A DNA stretch of 40,272 nt from the NCBI GenBank assembly GCA_017608295.1, contig JAFCGF010000017.1:1-40272 (forward strand). Direction: 5' to 3'. Numbering within the stretch: the first letter of the stretch is position 1; every line of letters begins with the position of its first letter. Below the pieces are notes generated by a model. The model saw only the letters and a list, made by a program, of their open reading frames with translations. It searched no databases and was not told where the DNA came from. Source of the DNA: Candidatus Woesearchaeota archaeon. Its GTDB lineage: Archaea; Nanoarchaeota; Nanoarchaeia; Woesearchaeales; JAGVZT01. Below, in pieces: positions 1 to 8,321 of the stretch. The position numbers and the translations under genes were made by a program.

Positions 1-114
1 AGAAATTTCAAGGCCAATAGAAGAAACAGCGGTCGAAGGCGTACCTGCGCAGTTGGCATATGGTGCTGTTCAAGCAGCTCCGATACTTGCGGGAGCGGCC
101 AGCCCGTTTATGGC
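1..114. repeat. Left copy of exact 114-bp terminal direct repeat
   Basis: The first 114 bases recur exactly as the last 114 bases (40159-40272). The frame of the gene starting at 39920 runs without a stop through the right copy and lines up in phase with the left copy. The simplest reading is an assembly overlap of a circular (or circularly permuted) genome of about 40,158 bp. A true short terminal repeat is less likely because the repeat lies inside a coding region. Confidence 0.95.
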
Positions 115-1753
115 TGGTGCTAAAGGATTGTTAGGGGCGGCATCAAAAATACCTATTGCCGGCAAACTGGCCTCATTACCTGTATTGAGGTCGGCATTAG
201 GATTTGGGGCGTATGAAGGCACAAAAGCATTAGCAACAGGGCAACCCGATCCCTTAGAAAAGGCAAAAGAGGGGGTAATAAGCGGTGCCACTTTTCACGC
301 TGGAGGCCGCCTTGGAGCTTCTGTTGGTGCAAAGGCTCTTGGTCCCCTGACTAAACATGGAGCGCGCATAGGTTCATCTATAGGTGCTGGCGGTGTATCT
401 GCGGCAATGGCTCCAGAAGGCGAAAAAGTATCCAGCGCTCTTATTGGCTCCGCATTTGGCGCAAGACATCCAAGCGAACCGTTTAAGCACAAAACCCCTA
501 AAGCCCTCATGAATGAAGCAACTTCGATTTATCGAAATGTTTTAAGGCCAACGCAAGGAGAAGTCAAAAAAGTTGAAATTGTTAAAGGAAAAAACATAAA
601 TGATTATTATCAGCTTGCAGCAAAAGAGAGATTGCCAATAAAACAAACATCTGACAAGAAATTAGATACTGCTTCCGCCCGTGAAATTATTAAAGAAAAA
701 ACAAAGGAAAGCAACGCAAGGTTGAGCGATGTTTTAAAATATGACAAAGACGCAAGGTTTGATTTGGTGGAAATAGGAAGATCTGCGGTTAAAGATGCTC
801 GGTCAAAAGTAAAAAATGCGAAAGAATTGCAATCGGCTGAAAAGGAAATAGCTGATTATATCGGCGCAGAAATGGAAAGGCATGGAAGTCGATTCATAAA
901 TGCTGAAACGCTTAACAATGTTAAACAAGGAATGTGGTCTATAGGGTATGATCAACTGCGTCCCACCGCGAGAAAGAATGCCAGGCGTATAGGGTTCCAG
1001 ATTAAAGATAAGATTGAAAAAACTTATATTGATAAAAATATCCGTGAAATTAACCGTACGACAGGGGATTATTTAACGTTAGACAGATTGCTCGAAAACG
1101 CGCACGGACGTGTTGTTAAGGGCGGTCGGCTGGGCGGATATTTCGGGCGAACTACGGGTGCGCTTATTGGTGGATTTGCAGGCCAGGCCATACCCGTTCC
1201 TGGCGTTGGTCCGGCTATTGGAGCTATGGCGGGGCAGCAGATAGGGGCAAAAGCCGTTGACATATTTTCTTCTCCCAAGTATATGACCAGGAAGGCTGGG
1301 AAAAAAATAAGCAAAGCTGAATCCATGTCAAAGAGAAAATATCCATTAGACAGATTCATGCAAAATCTTATTTCGAGATTATCCCCAAAATTGAGTCAAG
1401 AGGTTATAACGCCAGAAGTTTTACCGCCAGAGCCACAAAAACGCCTCACTGACTTAAGGACAGGACAAAAGGCCTTACCCGCCCCCCGCGACGTCCCCTA
1501 TTCTCCAAGCATGCATAAAGTTGTAGGGGGAGGCATACGTGTGCCACCAACGCACGGTAAAGGCGTTATTGCAGGTCAACCGCCGCCTACGCCGTACACA
1601 GGCACAACTCTCCCCGTTCCCGTAAGAACTCCACGCCCGAAGATTACACCCGCAGAAATACGAGAGATAATGAAACAGAAAACAAAAGGAAGAATACTGA
1701 GGTCTACGGGGCAAGAAAAAGTTTTTCCGAAATCAATAAAGGAAATACGATGA
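1..1753 (+). CDS. Large ejection/internal virion-like protein, 3' part of wrap-around gene
   Basis: This is the distal part of a gene that begins at 39920 and crosses the circular junction. The full product is 663 residues; position 1 is a third codon base. The protein is rich in Gly and Ala near its start, has a charged central region, and carries a glycine-zipper-like hydrophobic stretch (encoded about 1125-1270, with GGYFGRTTGALIGGFAG and GPAIGAMAGQQIG) of the sort that can insert into membranes. The tail is rich in Pro and Lys. It is the last gene of a run of three or four proteins with this composition placed after the tail genes, as in P22-like phages where DNA-ejection proteins lie together. 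I see no transglycosylase or peptidase motif. The role is inferred from position and composition. It overlaps the next start by four bases (ATGA). Confidence 0.6.
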   Translation, partial: EISRPIEETAVEGVPAQLAYGAVQAAPILAGAASPFMAGAKGLLGAASKIPIAGKLASLPVLRSALGFGAYEGTKALATGQPDPLEKAKEGVISGATFHAGGRLGASVGAKALGPLTKHGARIGSSIGAGGVSAAMAPEGEKVSSALIGSAFGARHPSEPFKHKTPKALMNEATSIYRNVLRPTQGEVKKVEIVKGKNINDYYQLAAKERLPIKQTSDKKLDTASAREIIKEKTKESNARLSDVLKYDKDARFDLVEIGRSAVKDARSKVKNAKELQSAEKEIADYIGAEMERHGSRFINAETLNNVKQGMWSIGYDQLRPTARKNARRIGFQIKDKIEKTYIDKNIREINRTTGDYLTLDRLLENAHGRVVKGGRLGGYFGRTTGALIGGFAGQAIPVPGVGPAIGAMAGQQIGAKAVDIFSSPKYMTRKAGKKISKAESMSKRKYPLDRFMQNLISRLSPKLSQEVITPEVLPPEPQKRLTDLRTGQKALPAPRDVPYSPSMHKVVGGGIRVPPTHGKGVIAGQPPPTPYTGTTLPVPVRTPRPKITPAEIREIMKQKTKGRILRSTGQEKVFPKSIKEIR

Positions 1754-3819
1754 AAAAACTCTTACCTTTCTTACTATTATTTTTAATTCTATCAATCCCA
1801 GGATTTGCTCAAAATACAGTTGCCCCGCCTTTCTGTTATGAGGAAGTTGACGGCGATCCCGCAACGTGTTTTTCTACGCCTTTAAAATTCCCGAATGGGA
1901 CATTGACAGAGAATGCCGACGGTTCAATGACGTATACAGCTGGCAGCGGTTCAGGCACGGTCGACACCACCGCTCTCTGGCTTGAGTCAAACAATATCAT
2001 AGATACTGCTTACGGCGAAGACGACATTGCTATTGCCACGGAGGTGTTTTATGTAGACGTTAGCGCGGCGAATGTTGGGGTTGGCACAAGTACGCCAGCG
2101 TTCAAATTTCAAACAATCGGTGACTTGGCTGTAGGGACAAATATTCTGTTTGTTGATTACAGCGCATACAATGTTGGTATCGGAACAAACGAGCCTCTGG
2201 CTCGATTGGATGTAAGAGACGGAGATGTTGCGATATCTACCAACGTGCTGTTTGTGAACGCTTCAACGGGCTACGTTGGGATTGGGACAAGTAACCCGCA
2301 GAAATCGCTTGATGTAACAGGACAGACGAACCTTGAGGGCGTAGTTACGCTTGGCGTAGCGGCATCTGATTTTTCAATCCCAGTGTCAAGGGTTGGGGCT
2401 GGTTTAGGCTACCTTTGGGCTTATAATAACGCTGGAGCGATGATCTGGACTGACCCGACATCATTGGCGGGGGTAGGTCAATGGACAGATACAGGCTCAT
2501 TGATTCACCCCTCAGAGGTAGGCGACCATGTGTCGATAGGCACATCTACGCCCGATCCTTTGGTGTTTACTGATATTCGGGGTGGCGATTTAGCTGTTGC
2601 GACTAATTTATTGTATGTAGAAACCAACTGGAACAACGTGGGAATAGGCAGGGTAGGGGTAGGCACAAACACCCCGTCAGCGATGCTTGAGGTCAAAGGG
2701 TACGCGTATATTAATGGTAGGCTGGGAGTCGGCACAAGCGGTGCTTCCGAGTTTCTCCATGTTAACGGGGATTCAGCGTTTCAAGGCGGGGATTTATCGG
2801 TTGATACCACTTTATTGTTTGTTGACGTAAGCGCTGGTAACGTTGGCATTGGCACCTCAACCCCGTCTTACAAACTCGATGTAAATGGAGCGGGCAAGTT
2901 TGACGGGATCGGAGATTCATATTTTGATACTAACGTAGGGATTGGTACAAGTACACCAGCGTCGAGATTAGACGTACAGGGCGGGGATCTTGCTATAAAC
3001 ACGTTGATGTTATTTGTGGATCAGAGTGCAGAGAAAGTCGGCATCGGCACAAGCACGCCAGTGCATAAGGTAGATATTATAGGTGATTTGGCAATATCCA
3101 CAGCTTTGTTTATTCCTTACAGTGCAACGCCAACAGTTGACGCAGTCGGCAGTTTGGCATTAGATACGAGTTTAACTGATCCCGAGAATATGGGGTTACC
3201 TGTTATTTATGACGGTACCCGACAACTTTATATTGTCGCAACAACAGATACGCCAGCAGATAATGAGATACCTACTTATGATGACGCAACAGGATTAATT
3301 ACTTTTGAGGAAGCAGCTGCTGCGCCAGCTGGCGGTAATGATTTCTATTGGACACTTCAACCGCAACAAGTGCATTTATCTGAGACTACTATTCCAGAGA
3401 TTGACGGGGGTGATGATGCGTGGAAACTATTGTTTGACGATACCACCATTGAGACAGGCATATGGGAAACGTCATTACGACCTTATGGTCTTGGCAATTT
3501 GACAGGCGAAATTGTATGGGAGGCAGAATCTTCGAACGATGCAGGTGAGACCGTTGATTGGCAGATAGCTGTAGATTGCTGGACACCGAATACAGATAGC
3601 CTGAGTATAGATACAAGATCTTGGGGGGCAACGGACACTTTGACAGATTCGGTTATAAGCTCTGATCAACGTAGACCTTACACTATATCGGATGAGGTAC
3701 TTGAAGGCGACGGTTGTATCGAGGGTGATATTATTTATGTGAAAATCTGGACAGATACGGGAAGTGATACAGTTGTTGGAGACAGAGGGTTACTTAAAGC
3801 AATAATCTACGAACCGTAG
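1750..3819 (+). CDS. Secreted fibre-like protein with nine GIGT repeats (cassette copy 1)
   Basis: The 689-residue product starts with a Sec signal peptide (MKKLLPFLLLFLILSIPGFA, then Q). About nine copies of a motif of the form N-V-G-I-G-T-S-T-P follow, most linked to 'LDV.G' and 'GDLAI.T..LFVD' segments. This pattern is known from phage tail fibres and large surface proteins and forms beta-structured stalks. The C-terminal part of about 240 residues (from 'LFIPYSATPTVDA') has no repeats and is shared with the protein at 5164-7920, including 'DCWTPNTDSLSI'; it is a likely head or binding domain. AAGGA precedes the ATG, which overlaps the preceding stop. It is the first gene of a cassette that recurs at 5164-9084. 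A signal peptide on a fibre is odd for a virion built in the cytoplasm, so display on or release from the host cell is possible. Confidence 0.75.
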   Translation: MKKLLPFLLLFLILSIPGFAQNTVAPPFCYEEVDGDPATCFSTPLKFPNGTLTENADGSMTYTAGSGSGTVDTTALWLESNNIIDTAYGEDDIAIATEVFYVDVSAANVGVGTSTPAFKFQTIGDLAVGTNILFVDYSAYNVGIGTNEPLARLDVRDGDVAISTNVLFVNASTGYVGIGTSNPQKSLDVTGQTNLEGVVTLGVAASDFSIPVSRVGAGLGYLWAYNNAGAMIWTDPTSLAGVGQWTDTGSLIHPSEVGDHVSIGTSTPDPLVFTDIRGGDLAVATNLLYVETNWNNVGIGRVGVGTNTPSAMLEVKGYAYINGRLGVGTSGASEFLHVNGDSAFQGGDLSVDTTLLFVDVSAGNVGIGTSTPSYKLDVNGAGKFDGIGDSYFDTNVGIGTSTPASRLDVQGGDLAINTLMLFVDQSAEKVGIGTSTPVHKVDIIGDLAISTALFIPYSATPTVDAVGSLALDTSLTDPENMGLPVIYDGTRQLYIVATTDTPADNEIPTYDDATGLITFEEAAAAPAGGNDFYWTLQPQQVHLSETTIPEIDGGDDAWKLLFDDTTIETGIWETSLRPYGLGNLTGEIVWEAESSNDAGETVDWQIAVDCWTPNTDSLSIDTRSWGATDTLTDSVISSDQRRPYTISDEVLEGDGCIEGDIIYVKIWTDTGSDTVVGDRGLLKAIIYEP
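3037..3131 (+). repeat. 95-bp near-identical block, copy 1 (partner 7147-7241)
   Basis: The block matches 7147-7241 at 92 of 95 positions by eye. It sits at the border between the GIGT repeats and the shared C-terminal domain of the two fibre-like genes. Sequence on either side is much more diverged, which suggests recent gene conversion or a recombination joint. Confidence 0.85.
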
Positions 3820-3827
3820 GGGGATAT

Positions 3828-4226
3828 ATGAGAACGTTAATAATCTGGTTGATGTTATGCGGTGTGGCTTTGGCAGGAGATTACTGTTGTTTCGATAAAG
3901 ACGGCATAATCACCGAGAAACACTGGTCAGTTGACGGCGCAGACCTTCGGGCAAGGGATGACTGTTTGCAGCTGACTCATGAAGAAATGCAGGAAGTCAC
4001 CGAGTGGCATAAGATTGTTAAAGGCGCATTAGCGAAGATGACGCAGGAAGAAATTGACGCTATCGTAGCAGCAAGGGCGGCAGCGGCAAAGCAGACAGCG
4101 ATTGACGCAGTAGACGCTTACCAGATAGACAGCGAGTGGCTGGCGAAAGCTCTGGTTGACCAGAACCTTATATCCGAAGCTGATTTACTTACAGCGATAA
4201 AAACGTTGAAAGGGTTGACTCCGTGA
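3828..4226 (+). CDS. Small secreted protein, family B copy 1
   Basis: The 132-residue product has a signal peptide (MRTLIIWLMLCGVALAG) and a short mature domain opening 'DYCCFDKDGIITEKHWSVDG', with four cysteines near the mature N terminus. An Ala-rich helical stretch (about residues 68-95, 'MTQEEIDAIVAARAAAAKQ') and an acidic C terminus follow. The gene at 7911-8321 is a clear paralogue, with the same order of signal peptide, 'GIIT.KH.SV.GD', 'MTQEEKDAI.AA.AAA.KQ' and 'LKGL' end. I do not recognise the family. It lies eight bases after the fibre-like gene and overlaps the LamG gene, so co-expression is likely. It could be a chaperone or attachment subunit for the fibre; this is inference. 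GGGGG precedes the ATG. Confidence 0.7.
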   Translation: MRTLIIWLMLCGVALAGDYCCFDKDGIITEKHWSVDGADLRARDDCLQLTHEEMQEVTEWHKIVKGALAKMTQEEIDAIVAARAAAAKQTAIDAVDAYQIDSEWLAKALVDQNLISEADLLTAIKTLKGLTP

Positions 4227-4957
4227 AGATATTAACTGGATTGTTAATTATGATGTTGGTGTGTTGCTCGGCGTGGGCGGGGGTGGAGTTTGATGGGACT
4301 GATGATTATGTTGATTGCGGGAGTGATGCGAGTTTAGAAGTAGCAGATAACTTTACAATTTCGTTTTGGATGAAGGCAGATACAACAGGTGGTTGGAGAG
4401 GTATGGTTCAAAAGGGGAGAGATGATGTAAACGATTATTTTGGGGTTTGGTTAAGTGGTACTACATTATATTTTGGGACTAATAAGACTGACGAATCGGC
4501 AAATCTGTTAAGTGGCGGCAGTATATCAACAAATATATGGTATTACATTACAGCGGTTTATGATGGAATTAACAAACGAGTTTATACCAATGGTATATTA
4601 GCTGGTGGACCGACAGCGGCAGGAGTGGGGAATAGTTCAAAAAATTTAAGTATTGGTCGTGCGCTTGGAGTATCTGAATATCATGACGGCCAAATCACCG
4701 AAGTCGCCATCTGGAACACCGTTTTATCCGCTCAACAAATAAAAAATCTTGCCAATTCCAGAGTCAAGGGGTTACCTTTACAGTTTGAACGGGACAATTT
4801 AATGGGCTACTGGCCGTTAGATGATGAGAAGTCAGGGACAAGCGGGGACGGTGACACCTTCCGAGATTTAAGCGGCAACGCTAACCACGGGACAGGTGTT
4901 GACGGTGCAAACAATACAGGGTTGACGTGCAGGGGGGAGAGGTTGACTTATCCATGA
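4223..4957 (+). CDS. Secreted LamG/concanavalin-like lectin-fold protein, copy 1
   Basis: The 244-residue product starts at GTG and has a signal peptide (MKILTGLLIMMLVCCSAWAG). The mature part fits a LamG/ConA-like jellyroll: 'VEFDGTDDYVDCG', 'FTISFWMKADT', 'WYYITAVYDGINKRVYTNG', 'LSIGRA', 'GQITEVAIWNTVLSAQQI' and 'GYWPLDDE' occur in the order usual for Laminin_G_3 domains, which often bind sugars. The C terminus carries 'GDGDTFRDLSGNANHGTG'. The start overlaps the previous stop and the end overlaps the next ATG. A paralogue is at 8314-9084. Signal peptide plus lectin fold suggests contact with a cell-surface glycan outside the cytoplasm. The fold call is confident; the ligand is unknown. Confidence 0.8.
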   Translation: MKILTGLLIMMLVCCSAWAGVEFDGTDDYVDCGSDASLEVADNFTISFWMKADTTGGWRGMVQKGRDDVNDYFGVWLSGTTLYFGTNKTDESANLLSGGSISTNIWYYITAVYDGINKRVYTNGILAGGPTAAGVGNSSKNLSIGRALGVSEYHDGQITEVAIWNTVLSAQQIKNLANSRVKGLPLQFERDNLMGYWPLDDEKSGTSGDGDTFRDLSGNANHGTGVDGANNTGLTCRGERLTYP

Positions 4958-5154
4958 GAATACTATTTTTCGTACTTGCATCTTTGTTTCTTTGCATAAG
5001 CGTAGCTTATTCCAGCACGCTTATCCGTAACGCCAAGCTGCAAGAAGCGTCTATATATAAGGGCGGTGCGGCACCAGAAGCGGATTCGTATTTGTTGCTG
5101 GAAACTGGTGATTATTTCCTTCTTGAAACAGGTGATAAAATAATTTTAGAATAG
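4954..5154 (+). CDS. Short secreted protein with LLLETGD repeats
   Basis: The 66-residue product has a signal peptide (MRILFFVLASLFLCISVAYS). It ends in short repeats of the form L-L-L-E-T-G-D / F-L-L-E-T-G-D / I-I-L-E. This strand-turn motif is frequent in phage structural proteins (general knowledge). The ATG overlaps the stop of the LamG gene (ATGA), so translation is probably coupled. It separates cassette copies 1 and 2; no second copy follows the second LamG gene. Confidence 0.65.
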   Translation: MRILFFVLASLFLCISVAYSSTLIRNAKLQEASIYKGGAAPEADSYLLLETGDYFLLETGDKIILE

Positions 5155-5163
5155 GGAGAGAAC

Positions 5164-7920
5164 ATGCGAAATATTGTATTATTTTTACTGATTTTGATTA
5201 TCCCGTCAATGTCATATGCGGCTGATTCAAAAATATCTGCGTTAGATGCTATAACTGCCCCTACGACAAGCGATTATCTTCCTATTGTTAATGACGATGA
5301 TACCTCGAATAAAAAAATTACCACAGGAAACCTTCTGGGCGTTGCCAATGATTTAGATAGTAGCGGTGACGTTGCGAACGATTCTCATGACCATACATCG
5401 ACAACAGTATCCGGATTAGATATTTCCGCAGATACCAACTTAACAGCTGGTGACCACATAACTCTGACAAATGACGACCTTGATGTTGATGATGATTTCC
5501 TTCTTAATACCGGGGATACGGGAACAGGGGCTTATATTTTCCAGGATGGAGATTTCTCGATTGATACGACGTTATTGTTTGTAGATGTTTCAACAGCGCG
5601 GGTAGGAATTGGCACATCAACACCAAGTACTAATTTAGAAATTTACAGTACAAGTGACCCTACCCTTACTTTCGGAAATGATGGTGATGACGGGGTTATT
5701 CATTGGGAAACCAGTGGTGATTATTTTTCATTGGAAGGCGCTGATTTGGGATGGATAGTTATCGACCCTTCTGATACAGATAACTGGGTCGGTACTTTTT
5801 ATGACAATACAAATAACCGAGGGATAGTACAAGCATGGGATTCAAACAGGTCCGGTGCAGAGGATTTAATGTTAGGAAATCATACAGTCAATCAATTATT
5901 TCTTGATTCTGGAGGGAATGTCGGCATTGGCACGACTGCCCCAACCGCAACACTTGACGTAGTGGGTAACGTCGAAATTAATGGCAGCACGGTTATTGCA
6001 GGTGATTTATCTATCGGCACAGGGTACGACTTCGTCATAGGCGCGAATGATGTCACAGATGCAAACGATTACATCGACGGGGATTATGTTTCTTTGGATA
6101 GCCTTACAGTATCAACTTACACAACGTTTCAAGAATTTATTAATACGACGCATTCGGCTGGCTGGATAAGTGGGGGAGAGTTTTCAGACAATGGGGATGG
6201 CAGTTTATCCGTTGCCGTAGGAAACGGCTTGTTTAAGACAACTGATTCCGTGTGGGGTACAACAGTGTTCGGCAATTGGAGCGCGGACACGAATGTTAGT
6301 CTTACTGATAATGATACAAATACGATTTACGTTGATTACAACAGCGGGACTCCTTCAATAAATGCAACGGTTACACCAGGAGCAACTATAGATCACACGA
6401 CGCAACATACCCTGGGTGTAGTATATCGTGACGGAACTACACTGCACATGCTTCGTGGCGGTGCTATTATTAATAATATCCCTCGTAGAGTACACCGTCA
6501 TTTCAAAGAAGATGAAGGTAACCACAGAACATCGGGCATGGTTACGGCGGAAGCTGGAACGCGGGAAATTACTATCACTGAAGGGGTGGCATACGCTGGA
6601 CTCAATCGTTTTACAACTGATGCGTTTGATAGTCAAACAACGGATTTTACTTATTACTATAATGACGGGGCATGGCAGACATCCGCTACAGGGACAATAG
6701 ATAACACGCAGTATAACGATTATGGGACAGGGCTGGCAACTTTAACCGCTCAAAGGTACGGCGTGCATTGGGTATTCATGCACTTTGATAGTGATGTCTA
6801 TGTTGTGTACGGTGTTGGGAATTATACTATTTCTCAGGCGGAAGATGTGAATCTTCCTGCTAATTTACCAGATATAATTAATGATTTCTCAATACCGATT
6901 GCTAAAATCATTATTCAAAAGAGTGGAGCATCTTTTACGGCGATTGAAACACCATTCGAGGAGTCTTTTTCTAAATCTATCGTTGACGATCATAACGATT
7001 TGGGTAATCTCGATGGCGGGGAAGCTACTTTTTACGGGCACAACACCATCGCGGTTAATGCCTGGATGACAGCGAATACTTTGGGGAGCGACGGTTCCCT
7101 TGCCATTGGTACCGAGGTTTTGTTTGCTGATGCTACGAACGAAAGGGTCGGCATCGGCACAAGCACGCCAGCACATAAGGTAGATATTATAGGTGATTTG
7201 GCAATATCCACAGCTTTGTTTATTCCTTACAGCGCAACGCCTACAGTAGATGCGGAAGGTTCTTTGGCTCTTGATATGAGTTTGACTGATCCCGAGAATA
7301 TGGGATTACCTGTTATTTATGACGGTACACAGCAGCTCTATATTATAGCAACTACTGATACACCTGGGGACAATGAGATACCAAAATATGATGATGCTAC
7401 GGGATTAATTACGTTTGAGGCTGATGCTGGTGCGGGTGGTTCTGCTGGTTTCTCTTGGAGTCCAAAGATTTTATCTGCTAAATTGTCTTCAGATGATCCG
7501 CCTGCTATTGATGCTGGTACCAGGGCATGGAAAGTGCTTTATGATGGCTCCTCCATTGAGACTGCTACTTGGCAGACAGTATTAAGACCGTATGACGGCG
7601 GTACGCTTCAAGGTGAGATTATTTATTCCATGGCTTCTGCAAGTGATGTAGGGGCGACGGTTGAATGGGACATAGGTATAGACTGCTGGACACCAAATAC
7701 AGATAGTTTGAGCATAGAGACAGCTTCTTGGGGTACTCTTGATGAGTTAACGGATACTGTTTTATCTGGACAGCATAGACCGCATTCAATAGCAGATTCG
7801 AGTCTCAATGAGGATAGTTGCGCAGAAGGTGATTGGGTTAATCTACAAATATTTCCTGATGTAGATAATAATGCTACAGCTGGAGACCTTGAATTGTTGG
7901 GGGTGACAATATGGGAATAA
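5164..7920 (+). CDS. Secreted fibre-like protein (cassette copy 2)
   Basis: The 918-residue product is the larger paralogue of the protein at 1750-3819. It has a signal peptide (MRNIVLFLLILIIPSMSYAA), an Asp/Thr/Ser-rich N-terminal region with 'SKISALDAITAPTTSDYLPI' (an opening seen in phage tail fibres), and three GIGT motifs (two in the first third, one near the C-terminal domain). A long middle section of about residues 310-630 has no counterpart in copy 1. The C-terminal domain is shared with copy 1 ('LFIPYSATPTVDAEGSLALD', 'DCWTPNTDSLSI'). A good ribosome site (GGGAGAG) precedes the ATG. The middle insertion together with the conserved ends looks like module exchange among fibre genes. 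It overlaps the next gene by ten bases. Confidence 0.75.
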   Translation: MRNIVLFLLILIIPSMSYAADSKISALDAITAPTTSDYLPIVNDDDTSNKKITTGNLLGVANDLDSSGDVANDSHDHTSTTVSGLDISADTNLTAGDHITLTNDDLDVDDDFLLNTGDTGTGAYIFQDGDFSIDTTLLFVDVSTARVGIGTSTPSTNLEIYSTSDPTLTFGNDGDDGVIHWETSGDYFSLEGADLGWIVIDPSDTDNWVGTFYDNTNNRGIVQAWDSNRSGAEDLMLGNHTVNQLFLDSGGNVGIGTTAPTATLDVVGNVEINGSTVIAGDLSIGTGYDFVIGANDVTDANDYIDGDYVSLDSLTVSTYTTFQEFINTTHSAGWISGGEFSDNGDGSLSVAVGNGLFKTTDSVWGTTVFGNWSADTNVSLTDNDTNTIYVDYNSGTPSINATVTPGATIDHTTQHTLGVVYRDGTTLHMLRGGAIINNIPRRVHRHFKEDEGNHRTSGMVTAEAGTREITITEGVAYAGLNRFTTDAFDSQTTDFTYYYNDGAWQTSATGTIDNTQYNDYGTGLATLTAQRYGVHWVFMHFDSDVYVVYGVGNYTISQAEDVNLPANLPDIINDFSIPIAKIIIQKSGASFTAIETPFEESFSKSIVDDHNDLGNLDGGEATFYGHNTIAVNAWMTANTLGSDGSLAIGTEVLFADATNERVGIGTSTPAHKVDIIGDLAISTALFIPYSATPTVDAEGSLALDMSLTDPENMGLPVIYDGTQQLYIIATTDTPGDNEIPKYDDATGLITFEADAGAGGSAGFSWSPKILSAKLSSDDPPAIDAGTRAWKVLYDGSSIETATWQTVLRPYDGGTLQGEIIYSMASASDVGATVEWDIGIDCWTPNTDSLSIETASWGTLDELTDTVLSGQHRPHSIADSSLNEDSCAEGDWVNLQIFPDVDNNATAGDLELLGVTIWE
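7147..7241 (+). repeat. 95-bp near-identical block, copy 2 (partner 3037-3131)
   Basis: This is the partner of 3037-3131, with three mismatches seen in 95 positions. It encodes the last GIGTSTP motif and the start of the shared C-terminal domain. Confidence 0.85.
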
Positions 7921-8321
7921 AGAGAAAGGTTTTAGTTTTAATCGTTTTGCTGATGTCAGCAAAATGTTATGCGGGTGATTTTGTTTGTTATGATGAGGAA
8001 GGAATAATCACAAGCAAGCATTATAGCGTCAATGGTGATAAACAGCGTAAGCAGGGATGTTTGCGGGTTGAGAGGAAGATGTTTAAAGTCCTTACACGTT
8101 GGTATAAGATAATTAATAATAAAGTTATAAAAATGACACAAGAAGAAAAGGACGCTATCCTTGCAGCAGAAGCGGCGGCAGTTAAACAAGCCGCGATAAT
8201 TGCGGTTAACAACCTCGAAATAACAGTCATTGATTTAGGCAAGGCATTGGTGCAATTAGATGTTGTGGGTGGTGCCGACTTAAAAGCAAAAATCAAAGAA
8301 ATTAAGGGGCTTGATGAATAA
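7911..8321 (+). CDS. Small secreted protein, family B copy 2
   Basis: The 136-residue product is the paralogue of the gene at 3828-4226. It has a signal peptide (MGIKRKVLVLIVLLMSAKCYAG), a mature start 'DFVCYDEEGIITSKHYSVNG' with a reduced cysteine set, the Ala-rich helix 'MTQEEKDAILAAEAAAVKQ', and the end 'IKEIKGLDE'. It overlaps the fibre-like gene before it and the LamG gene after it. The conserved place between fibre and lectin genes in both cassettes argues that the three products work together. Function unknown. Confidence 0.7.
   Translation: MGIKRKVLVLIVLLMSAKCYAGDFVCYDEEGIITSKHYSVNGDKQRKQGCLRVERKMFKVLTRWYKIINNKVIKMTQEEKDAILAAEAAAVKQAAIIAVNNLEITVIDLGKALVQLDVVGGADLKAKIKEIKGLDE

Noticed and set aside
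1475..1714. Minus-strand frames opposite the late genes (for example here and at 39251-39574)
   Set aside because: They mirror the codon pattern of the strong plus-strand genes, lack ribosome sites and show no domain features.
53..1753. TTG at 53 as the start of the left-edge gene
   Set aside because: The same frame is open back to the ATG at 39920 through the circular joint, and that ATG overlaps the previous stop.
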